Of a stretch of 64,000 bases of DNA, positions 46,289 through 56,864 are shown one piece after another; the first letter of the stretch is position 1; each line of letters opens with the position of its first letter. A program made the translations under genes and the position numbers. The DNA lies in assembly GCA_034440635.1 (NCBI GenBank), contig JAOTON010002130.1, positions 1,546,001 through 1,610,000 of the forward strand, given 5' to 3'. The notes under the pieces were generated by a model. The model had not been told where the DNA came from. It made no database searches and worked only from the letters and a program-made list of their open reading frames with translations. Origin of the DNA: Lepas anatifera (Eukaryota > Arthropoda > Thecostraca > Lepadidae).

Positions 46289-46303
46289 CAGCACGAACTT
46301 GTG
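46289..46303. repeat. Right target-site duplication of the ORF1-only retrotransposon
   Basis: CAGCACGAACTTGTG, identical to 42941-42955. Confidence 0.85.
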
Positions 46304-46699
46304 AATCTTCAATGTTCCTTCTCTCGTGATTGCCTTATCGAAGCATTTTCTGAGCTCAGTAGCTAATTTGAGTAGTTTTTGTTTCTGCACATACATTTCA
46401 ACGATGGCAATAACTTTACTCTTGTTATAGTTTATTAGCCATTACGATACAAGATTTAAGTTTCCGTTGTATTCTTATGGAAACATACCTTGGCCTCCGA
46501 GACCACAAAAATGACCTGAACGAAAAGTTGTATAAGCATTTTTGGTAGAGATCGAGGGAAGCAATGGAACACTGCTTTCCTTTTCCCTTCCAAGCAAGGT
46601 TGCTAAGATCGTAGGGGGATGAGTACCCCCCATGCTAGTAAAGGTGGCCTGGGACCTCATACCAGCGCGTGATAACAAGCACACTGGAGGGGAGCCTCG

Positions 46700-47430
46700 G
46701 AAGCCCTCACCTTCTTTTTCAAGGTGGCGGGAGAACCCTTCGTGGCCAAAAATGCTAAATAGCTACTTTTGAGAATATCCAATGGCACGTCGATTGGTCA
46801 AATTATCTTGAAAATCGGCCCCAATTTTGTAATTATAGACTTTCAAAGGTAAACGCTTTATTTTGAGATCGCTGCAATCGCGCGGTTGTACCAGTTTGCG
46901 TGCATCAAAGACCGACTGGCAAAGTTATAGCGGTATATGAAATGAGGTTATATGTCAAGTTCACCCAACATGAAGATCAAGCCCACAGTTCAACGCCATA
47001 CCAGCATTCTCAAAGTCATTGGTCCGGTGCTTCCGATCGCATGGCGTTACCCAGTATGACGCATACCATGCTACGACGTCCAAGTTAAGATAACTCAATG
47101 TAAAGGTCAAGGCACAGGTCAAAGTAAAATGTCATGGGTAAAGGTCAATCCTCATTTCCGTCCAACGGTTGCTATGGTGCTAGCCATGGTGTAATTACAG
47201 GGAATATGTAATATTGTGACGTTATAGGTCAATGAACTTGAATGACTTAACCCCAAAAATTAAGTTTACATTTTTGGAACGTTCTCATTATGACCTTGGT
47301 CCGTTTTTAGTGCATTCTTAACTTTTTTGCGCTTAATCACAGCATTTCCAGAAAAATCACCAGCACGGCTCATACATGACCCTTATGACCTCGTTTGAAC
47401 TGGACGGTACTTACCTAGGTCAATCGAAAT
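46700..47430. repeat. Dispersed repeat family R, copy 1
   Basis: It is homologous in inverse orientation to about 49650-50800. Shared landmarks include gcgcttaatcac(a)agcatttcc, agtgcattct, caacggttgctatgg and atcgcgcggt. The copy carries AGGTCA-type motifs. At 47139-47142 (gtcatgggTAAAgg) it preserves the pre-insertion site of the 49923-50378 MITE. The preceding stretch 46304-46699 shows no gene. Confidence 0.65.
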
Positions 47431-48889
47431 CGGTCATAGTATAGATTTCAATAGCTCCCACCCAGCCTCCAACCGTAATTTTTCTACGTCTCTTAATTTC
47501 CGAGCGCTCAGGGGCCCACCAGTGCGCGTAAGTGTCAGACCCCTCTCCAGTGCGGGTGTTAAGAAATGGGAGGATGCAGTTTATTGTTTTAAATACATCC
47601 TTACCCTCATGCCCCACGAATCCCATTGTTGACACAAGTGTCAATGGTGGGATTTGTGGGAAGGTATTTTTCGTGACCAGAGACGTTTGATAGCCGCAAC
47701 GACGGCGGGCCGCGCCGGCGAACGAACCTCACAAAAGTGGGGATGGGGACATTTGGGAACTCAGAACTCGCGATTGGTTAAAGACTCCATTCTTTTTATT
47801 GCTGAATCTTATAGAGAAAAGTATAAAGAGTAATATGAGCCTCAAAAAGTTTAAAATAAGGCATAGGAAAACAATTTTTCATAGATTTTGAAAAAATGAA
47901 GAATGTATAATACATTCAAAATTTTATTTTTTGAGTTATATTTCTCATGAGCCAAAATTCGTAATTTATCCTTAAGAGACCTAGATCAAGTCTTCATGGT
48001 ATTTTTAGAATCACACAGGTAAAATTTCGTCTTTAAAAAGACAAGTAAGTGAATATGATCAAAATGCTTGAGGCTAAAATTTCCAATCCGTAAGTCAGGG
48101 AGCAAAATGAATAGAAAAATAGTCATCAGCTTCATCAATAGCCCCCCTCACAAAAACATACACCGAAATCTGAGATATGAGGGTGTTATCGACTTGTCGA
48201 TCTGTCATGGAATGCCCCCTATACGCCATGGACAAACTTTGACAGTGATGTCCAAACAAGTAGGCATCTTAAATGATGCGTTTGATGATGATGCCTTTCT
48301 TTCGGTAATTACGCATATACATATTTAGGTCTGAATTCGTATAGTGTTCTTTTAATATACCAAGGTAGCATCAATTTCCCCTAAATTTCTGTTTCTAGGT
48401 TGATCCCCGAACTGGAAAAAATCAAGCATGTTGGGAGATTTTGATTCAAAGAAATTTACAATTACCTGCGAGTTTGAACTGGTGGTCTGGGGGACAACAG
48501 ACCTAAGAATCGTAAAAAAAGTCTGCAAAGAAAATAAGAGAAAATCGTGGAAATGGGATAGGTCAATGTCACCCTTGATTAACCCCTCAGTCCGCCACGC
48601 TCTGCAATACCCAGTAGCGCACCCAAGGAGAGGGCCAGCAGGCCCGGGCCCCCTTCCCCAAACGCTTTGACTCCAAAGTGCCGGCCCTCGGCCATGTCTG
48701 GCGTGGCACTCGACGTGGGTTCTGGTAATAACTGACCGCTGGAGTCACCCATCAAGAGCAGAAATGAGGCTTGATCTGGCTTTTAGTTCCAGTTCTCCTT
48801 TCACCTTACCGCCCCTGCTCACAGTGTGTAGCCCCTCCGGTGAATTATTCACTCAATATGTGATTCAACCACAGGCCAGGTTTATAATA
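47431..48889. other. Unassigned DNA with a foldback-element end
   Basis: gatctgtcatggaatgcccc near 48200 matches the terminus of the foldback-like family at 28040 and 59590, so a decayed copy ends here. Other short frames show no motifs. Confidence 0.35.
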
Positions 48890-49135
48890 AGTGTATCACC
48901 TTCCATAAGCGTTGGAAAAGGGGGCCAGGGGGGCCTGGTCCCCGACTTTTCGGCCAAAAATTTACTGATATCAGTCAAAATGGGAGAAAACTGCAAATGC
49001 TTATAACCAGCCGCTGCGGAAGGCAGCGAGGAGCCCAAATTCAGACAGTTTTTTGTCCTGACGTGGAAAGTTTTTTGTCAGCATCAGGTTGGAGTTTAGC
49101 TGCCCCCCCTTTTTGCGCGGTGGCGACGCTTATGA
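48890..49135. repeat. Dispersed repeat, partner of 31641-31890
   Basis: Same order of landmarks and same orientation as the 31.6 kb copy; diverged and non-coding. Confidence 0.6.
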
Positions 49136-49649
49136 CCCCTTCACTTGCGTTTTACACCATACGACAAATATGTATTGCTTTTTACCTGATAAGTACCCTC
49201 TCTGGCCAATTTTTCCCCTGCAGTAGCCTGGCACGCCCTGTCAAACATGCCACCTCCCATCAGCCTCCCCCCGCTTCGTCAGCCGGGCCCCCAAACGAAA
49301 ATCCTTGGTGCACGCCTGGCAATATCCCAATTCTATAGATCTCAAGAGAGGCATAAAAAAAACCCCGTCAGGTGGCATGTGATGCGAACATTTCAGGTGG
49401 CATGTGATGCGGACATTGCGTCCATTTTAGTTTGAATCTGCAGTTGTGGCACCCATGTATAACTGACCTCAACTTGACCAAACAACATGTCTGAGGTGTG
49501 AGTTCCACCCCTCCTCAGCTGTCCCCGCCCAATGCCCGCCCACTCGCCCGGCTCAGCGCTACAGCGTACAGTGACTTCCAAACTAGTGGGTCGGCAGCGG
49601 AACGATACTTTCGCAACTGACTGTACATCATAGCCAATTTTATTCACCT
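49136..49649. repeat. Repeat-derived DNA related inversely to 32160-32290
   Basis: acaacatgtctgaggtgtg and ggaacgatactttcgcaac match complements of sequences at 32.2 kb. No gene is seen. Confidence 0.4.
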
Positions 49650-50800
49650 AAGACAATATCTTAAAGATCAAACGAGGTCATAAAGATCAAACCTTGATCG
49701 TGCTAAGGTTTAATTGGGAAATGCTTTGATTAAGCGCAAACAAGTCCAGAATGCACTTAAAACAGGCCAAGGCCATAGCGGGAAGGTCCCAAAAACCTCC
49801 GAAATTTAGGGCTTAAGAACATTCAAGGTCGTTGCCCTATGAAGCCACAATATAATAGAATCCCTATAATGTGCACTATGACTATCACCATAGCAACCGC
49901 TGGGCGGGAAATGAAATTGAGCTTGAAGGGAATGTGGCACCTTCATAACGTGATTTTAACTGAGATAGCCAAGTTGTAAAGCAAGTCGGAAAACCCGGTA
50001 CTCCATATATCATGTGTCTTGGAACTCGATATTTCCGTAGAAAAAAGCTAAACCCTACCTGACACCAGCCCCCTCATCAGCCCCCACCGGGCGGCCATTG
50101 TTGTGAGCTGCTGATGTGACGACATATGCTGACGTCACGATGAGCATCAGCCAATCGAAGCCCTTGAAGCTTTTCAAGTATGGTAGTGGTTGCCAGATCG
50201 TGACATCATCCACAGGCTGGTATTTATTTCTTTTTCTAGAAGAGTATTTTAAAATCAAAATATTGAGCTTATTGTACATTTTTCAGATAAATCATGAGTG
50301 GTTTCATTATTTTCGGCTTAAAGTACGCCTAATTGCACTAAATTCCAGGATTCGACCAAGGTGCCACATTCCCTTTAACCCATGACCTTAGGCCTTGACT
50401 TGTAACCTTGTCCTTTTTATTGAGTTATCTTAACCATGACGTCATAACATAATATACGCCATACCGGGTAACGTCGCTTGACCGGAAGCACCGGGACCAA
50501 TGATATTCAGAATGTTGGTATGAACTTAACCTGTGACCTTGGCCTTGGTCTTTATTTCGGGTGGCCTTGACATATAGTCGTGTTTATATGAAGTTATAAC
50601 GTCACCAGTCGTCTCCGATGCAGGCGAACTGGTGCGGTCGCGCGATTGCGGCGATCTAAAAAATGGTTTTCCTTTGAAAGCCCATTAGTCAAAAACACTT
50701 TGGCCGATTTTCAATTTTTCTACAATCAACATGCCGTTGAATTCACTCAAATATAGCCAAGCAGCGTTTTTCGGCTGCGGATGGTTCTCCGGCCACCTAG
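49650..50800. repeat. Dispersed repeat family R, copy 2 (inverted), interrupted by a MITE
   Basis: Inverse homologue of 46700-47430, split by the TTAA MITE at 49923-50378. Confidence 0.65.
49923..50378. mobile_element. 455-bp TTAA MITE, second copy (inverted)
   Basis: It is homologous over its length to 8526-8980 in reverse orientation. The right flank is TTAA (50375-50378) and the left flank has decayed to TTGA. The termini are AAGGGAATGTGGCACCTT and AAGGTGCCACATTCCCTT. The empty site is preserved in repeat R copy 1. Confidence 0.85.
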
Positions 50801-52937
50801 GAAAATAGGCGGGGGGAGGGGGAAGGGGCTCCGAGTTTCCCCTTCAGTGCGTGTTTTGAAGGGGTATTTTTCGCCCCCTCATGAGAGTGAAGTTGGCTCA
50901 TACCCGCCACCGGGGCGGAAGCTAATAGGAGGACGTTTTTTTCGGATTCCGGCACGCAATGTCACGCATGTACTTGAGTACGGAGGGTTCACTTTCAAAG
51001 CCCATCACCGCACCGGTGTCAGCTGACAAAGCACTGCACAAATATGGCCAGTGAGCACTTAAAGTTGTAGGAAAATTAGATGCTCTTTTTATTCAGCAAC
51101 AACCCGAGCACGGATGTGGGAACCGGGGGGTGCTGATGCTACCCGCTGCTTTGCGAGTCTTAGGAAGGTCAATAACAAATGGTGGGGGTAATTTGGTACC
51201 CCATCTTCGTGTGTATCGCTATTTCAGCCATCATGTCGTCGATTGGATTTAGTTCTTCCGCAGTTTTTGAGAATGAAGAACAGCTCGTCTGATTTACAGT
51301 CTTTTTGCAATATTTCGTCCTCCCTTTTTCCTCTCTTTGAAGTTTAGGTATGGGGAATGAACGGCTGTTTGTGGGTTTTTGGTACGATTATATTCCACGA
51401 AAAGACTATTCAACCTAGAAACATAAGTGATGACATATTTTGCTGGAAGTAAGGACTGTATAGTTTGCTGATATATCCGCCCCGTACTCTAAACCACGAT
51501 TCATCCCTGGGCGGGGAAATTCGCGTGTTAAAAAGCTGGGTCATTCCGCGACATTTCAGTACAGTGGATGGTCAAGTTTATACCCTCAGGTCTTCAAATT
51601 TTTCAAACTTTTTCCATGGTTTTTCGCGTGGGGTCCCTTTGGAATTTCCTGATCTGTAAATAGAGAAACCGACATTTATCCGTCAATTCGAACTTTGGTT
51701 CTATGTTGTTTTTAGTGGTTTTTTATTTTTCCTCACCCATATAGGTCTGCTCCTCCCAAGCAAGCAGTTGGATCCGGCCCTGCCCCCCCCAACTTAAACA
51801 TAAGCTCAACGCCTCTGGGTCTGAGTAACAAATAACTCTCCACTGGACAGCTGTCGAAGGGCACAGGTCCCCCAACTTCTTTACAGCAATATCATCACAA
51901 GAAAAACAGCTTGAATCAACTTGAGGTCATCTCTGAATTTCCTCTTGTTCTCAAACTTGTGCCTTAGAAGACTGATAGACCTCCCTGATACGGATACAAA
52001 CAAGCATGTATTCAATTATTTGCCTATCTGCTTCCACGAGAAGTGGTACAACCCCGCGGAAGTACCATAATGGAATGAGGCAAAAACTAGCGCCAGTTGA
52101 CTAGAAACTATATCCCAGGATAAGTGGCCATAGTGCTTTCTTGCTAAAAACAGGATTCCCCAGCCTCTTTTTGGTCATGCTCATGTTGTCGTACTATGCA
52201 AATTAGTCATTCCAAATCCACTAAGAATGCAAATCCACACGCAGGCAAGTGACGCGAGCCTTCGTTCTATGCGTAGGGACATACAGTTACCAGCCGCCTA
52301 ACATCAAACCCCCGCTCTCCTCCTGATCTACCGGCACACAAAGTCAGCTGCTTAATGGAACTCTGCAAGGTAGCGCGGCAAAGTGGGCCCATCCATCACC
52401 CCCGCACATTTGCATGGAGCGGCCGTGGAGTTGTGTGGCGATCGTGCCGCTCACGTCCCGACATCGGCAGCACGGCAAAGACAGGAAGTCGGGGCGCCTC
52501 GGTCTCCGACTGCACCGATGGCCACCGTGTATTGTTTACCCTGAGCGCCGCTGACGACGTTGGCACGAGTGACGTCGTCCAAAACGGTGACCAAAAGGAT
52601 GAGCGGCGAGGTCATTTCTAATGACCTTTTCTTGTTACATAGCGGGTGAGCGTGCAGGATTTCGGTTAGAGACGGGCCCTTTGCTGAGGCGCTGCACTGC
52701 GTACTGAGTGGTCCGGGGCCCGCACTTCTGTGACCTGTCAGTCAACCACTCCTGCCCTAAATCCACGTCTGCGTAAAACGAAAGACACATGGATTTGCTA
52801 GCCTGGGAAGAGACGACGGTCAGCAACTAGTATTTCGATTAAATAGCAAGAATATGAAGTCATTGTAATATGCATTTGGTTTCTGTTGATAGACTTAAAC
52901 ATCTACAATGTTTAAAGTGACATAAATAAGGAATGGG
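50801..52937. other. Proposed intron DNA, one CpG-rich patch
   Basis: No convincing exon. A CpG-rich stretch at 52355-52620 carries an 88-codon plus frame, two GACGTC-type palindromic cores and an inverted pair gacgacgt...acgtcgtc (about 52551-52577). It could be regulatory or a decayed exon; I cannot decide. Confidence 0.3.
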
Positions 52938-52949
52938 TTAATTTATTGG

Positions 52950-53704
52950 ATCAAACCTTATACCTCATAATGGGCTCACCAAGTGCTACAAAATATATTC
53001 CGGGATTTTTCATATCGATGACATAAGATGGATCATGCCCTCTCCATTGGAAATACACGGGAAAAACAGAAATTGTGTTGTATCAATTGTGTTGTATTTG
53101 TGTAGATAAAGCTGATAATACCTTCATCTTCTCCAAATCGTAGTATGCTGGGCCCCCTTCCAGATTCATGCTGTAATTTCTGACCTGTGATCTCTCAGAG
53201 GTCAAGTGTGGCTACTAGTAAGCAGTTTTCAGACTTAGGTACATAACTTTGCATGGAATGATGATGCAGGTTTTATTTTGATACCATTACATGTGGATTG
53301 TTTTTGCAAATCGATTATTATGCATTAAAGTGACCTTGACCTAAACTAAGGTCAGGTCGTTTTTGTGTTTTGACCTAGTATTGTCATATTATACATCATT
53401 CGATTTTCCGTGACGAGAGGAAGCAAATGGTGCCTAAAACATTGTTCTAACTCAAATCTGTGAGATGCTAGAGCCAAAAACTCTATTCAAAATGCCACCT
53501 TCTTTGACCTGTCATGACCTCAATATCAACCTGAGTCAAAAAAGACTGGTACAGTTTCTTCATGAATTTGTATGAGCTATCCACAAGCCTTCGCGTATTT
53601 TTTTTTTTTTTTGCTATCCCGTATAGGGGCCGAGTTCGAGGTGGTGTTCAAATACCCCCCACCAGGGCGAAGGTGGCTCGAAGGCCCAACGGGGCGCGGG
53701 CTAA
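52950..53704. mobile_element. Truncated TTAA-type element, relative of element 4 (inverted)
   Basis: The right end (accagggcgaaggtgg ... gggcgcgggctaa) and the interior (gaatttgtatgagctatcc, gtattttgacctag) match element 4 reversed. The opposite terminus is missing, and the terminal TTAA has become CTAA. Confidence 0.65.
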
Positions 53705-54924
53705 AGAGTTGATCCCATTCTCGCTAATGTATCTGTATGAAACTGGCTTTTTTAAGTTGGTGGTCATCAAAAAGAAGGCACTGGGAATGAAGGATTTTTG
53801 GTGAGCCTTGCTGGCAAAAGAGCTCAACATTGAGAAGTTGCTGAACAAAATGGAATAGAGGCATGTGCGCTCACCATCTCCGTTTCCACTGTGGGTTCAG
53901 CATAGGGCTGTGCGTGAACAAGTACAACCAAGACAACGGTCATAATTCGACCCTCGCTTCCTATAAATCAGCATGTATCGTTAAGAACGGAGCAATGCAG
54001 TCCTCTGTTTGTTGAAGACGGGGTTCACCATGCCGGGAGGGCTGAGAAGCACTGCTCCGAGGCAGTGTCTTGACTAAGTGACTTCCACGTTGCGGGGTCG
54101 GAGTCGCTCAGCGGTTTACCGCGCTGGATCGGCTCCATCACGTGACTCTGCAGCAACACAAAAGGTCACCGGAACCGAGCTCAACCAGGGACGGAGTTTG
54201 CTACCCTGGTCTAGCCCAAGCACTGGCGGCGGAACAGGAGGCACCGGGGTATATAATCTGAAATCTTAGCACCAGCCCTATGGCGTTGACTGGAAAGAAA
54301 TTGGTTGAAACGTGCATGGTGCCCTCCTTAAATTCAAACGTTCCGCCGTCACTGAGCCCAAGCCTAGTTTACTCCCCTACACCACCCCTTCTACGTCAGA
54401 AAACCTCACAGATGAGCGTTACAAACCCATAAGAAAGCTGACTCAACGTGCAGAGCCTGGCACCACGGCACTGAGAACACAGTGAGCGTGGGGGGCCCAT
54501 CACAGCTCCATACGCATCCACTGGTGACTGCAGCGCCGGATCTCACCGGCCCCACAATCAATTCATGGCGATTTCACAGTCAAATCGAGGTCCTACACAG
54601 ACAGGGTGACTTCAGGTAACCCTGGAAGAGCCGCTGATCATGACATTTGCTGAGGGGGGCATTGTTCTCGACGACAGGTACAGCTGTTGCTCCGCACTAT
54701 GACAAGGTTCTATGGAGCCACAAAGCAAAGCTCGTGCTGTTTTAGCTTTCATCACGAAGAAAGATAAAATGCACCGAGCCACCAACACGCCAGCGGTACA
54801 GCTTGGATAATCGGATTGTGTTGAATATTAACCAGGCCTGTCAGTATCAAACTCGCCAATTGCTAAAATTGCTAGTAAATGGTGGCCAAAATTGGATATG
54901 TCATAACAGAGGTAGTAGTAGGTA
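53705..54924. other. Unassigned DNA with a weak tRNA-like head
   Basis: gggtcggagtcgctcagcgg (54095) resembles a tRNA 5' half, as in SINE heads, but no B box is clear. No gene is recognised. Confidence 0.3.
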
Positions 54925-54932
54925 CCCACGAC

Positions 54933-55092
54933 CAGTGACGGATACAAGGGGAGGCTAAGGGGGCTCAACCCCCTCCCCAATGTAAGAGCACCTTAGGCAA
55001 ATGCATAGCCGTAGGCTGTTCCGGGGAAATGGTGGGGGAGGCTCAATTCCCCTAGCCCCCTCCCCCGGATTGTTGTCCTGAATTCGCCACTG
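54933..55092. mobile_element. hAT-type MITE, family M, copy 4
   Basis: It starts CAGTGACGGATACAAGG and ends TGAATTCGCCACTG, with flanks CCCACGAC and CCCATCAA (5 of 8 identical). The interior matches copy 1 in the same orientation (caaatgcatagccgtaggc). Confidence 0.75.
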
Positions 55093-55355
55093 CCCATCAA
55101 CACCATCGAATTTTATATACGTAAAACCTGCGCAGAGGATTCAATTGCTGACTCAGTGACTCAGAGACCGACTCAAGGGGATACTTCCACTTCTATCTGA
55201 GAGATACTCCCGGTGTCAAGGGCAAATCTAGAAAAGCAAGGCCCTGATCTAGAAAAGCCCTCTGATCGACCGTCGGTGCCCCCTCAAAGATAGATGGCAT
55301 ACCCTCAAATATCCCTTTCCAGCCCCAACCCCCCCCCTGAAATTTTGGCGCTCAC

Positions 55356-55876
55356 CTGATAGATTTTTCCACCCAAAATAAGCAAGCCTCGGTCCAGCTC
55401 CGGTCATATTCACCCCCTGCCTCTAATCCCGATCGGGAATCTTCAATCCCTCTATGCCCGGTGTACTGCGGTTTTCCCGCCAGGTCGCCAATCGATTCAT
55501 ACTTTATTTTAATTTCCATGCCGAATCCTATCGGGCCATTTTCACTCATTTCCTTCATTTTCTGAAAGCACCGACTATATTCGTAAAAGACACCGTCAGC
55601 AGAGTGAAAACCCCTGTCAATACGCCCACCAAAAATCGCGATAGACCTTGCACATTTCAATATAAAGTCCCGCAGAAAATACCAATACGAAATCCAAGTC
55701 AATCCGGCGGATCGAATACAAGTATGTCCCAGGAAAGCCATCACTTCCTTGGGCAAATACCGTCATTAACCAGAATAGATAACGCGACTCTGCGCTTTCG
55801 GATGAATTCAGGTGCAAGGTGTCCAAACATTGGATCCCTTACCCCAGCACCACAGACATATCTCCAATAGGCATTT
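55356..55876 (-). other. Possible minus-strand exon, unidentified
   Basis: A 134-codon minus frame (55756-55352) ends just past a good donor, ATCAG|GTGAGC. It includes CARSIAIFGGRIDRGFHSAD and EYSRCFQKMKEMSENGP. Two other frames of the same stretch are also long, so frame choice is uncertain. No family is recognised, and the acceptor side is unknown. If real, it lies antisense within the proposed intron of the small secreted-protein gene. Confidence 0.3.
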
Positions 55877-56864
55877 CAATAAAACTTATGGCAGCGGCGG
55901 GGTGGTACTTATATGGGCGGTACTGCTTTAAAACCATGATGACCGGCAACTTTGTTGCAATGAAACGACCACTCGTTGGTTGCCTTAATTAACAATAAAA
56001 TTCCTTGACCTTTGAAGGTGCACTGCTATGGATATAATCCCCCACACACGCAAAAATTTCGTGAGTCGATTGGTTAAATCCGTAAGACTTTCCGCTTATA
56101 TCCGGTTCGAGCCTTTGGCGGCTCTATCTTTGTTTTCCGTCGGCGCTGCTATGCGGTATTTTTGGGCAGCGCCTAAAACGTACACGCTGTTCCACATAAG
56201 TGGATGATGCTTACTAAACCGCATTGCCAAGTAAAATATATGACTGCCCTGTTGTCTATTAATACGCATTGCGGGGTCTGGCCCTTGTTGGGGCGGTTAG
56301 ATTCGGAACCACGGTGGTGGAAAACGGAACGGCGTTGGGTGCCCATCCCTTCCAACATTTGAATTTTGTGGTCATTTAGGTGGTAAACATGCCCGTATGG
56401 GATAACATGTAAATTGTTTTTGCATTACATCTCAGTTGACGACTAACTCATGAATCATCTGGCCGAATAGGATATATAATTTGACCTTGTGGTAATAATG
56501 ACCTGCCTGGGTGGTGTATTATATAATGTATTTGAGCGAAGCGGAGTTTATGGTAATAATGTCTATTGTACTGTATTCCGTAACATTTCCTGTATTTCAT
56601 GGAGAGGTGCTGTACCTGACCGGTATAATAAATACCGGAATTGTTAGAACTCGGTGGGGCCATTATTGAGTTACGGAGTCCCGTCCGACTTGTATTTAAC
56701 TTTTTTGGGTGGTCTTGACCTGTACTTGACCTACCTGAATCCTACAATTTTAGTTTAAGATGGGGCGCGCGCTTCCCGGGGCTGTGTTAATGTACCGTTA
56801 TTCACATTGTGAGTCGATTCATTAGGTCCCTTTAAAAGGTATAGACATTTTAAAGGCGACAGCT
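55877..56864. other. Proposed intron DNA, nothing recognised
   Basis: Frames are short and unsupported; no repeat termini were seen. Confidence 0.35.

Noticed and set aside
46180..46300. HDV-like self-cleaving ribozyme at the retrotransposon 5' end
   Set aside because: The prominent hairpin precedes rather than follows the segments that would form P1 and P3. I could not thread the required order by eye.
52355..52621. Coding exon in the CpG-rich patch
   Set aside because: The frame has no recognisable motif, and the only nearby donor (CAAG|GTAGCG) would leave a tiny exon. Kept only as a possible regulatory stretch.
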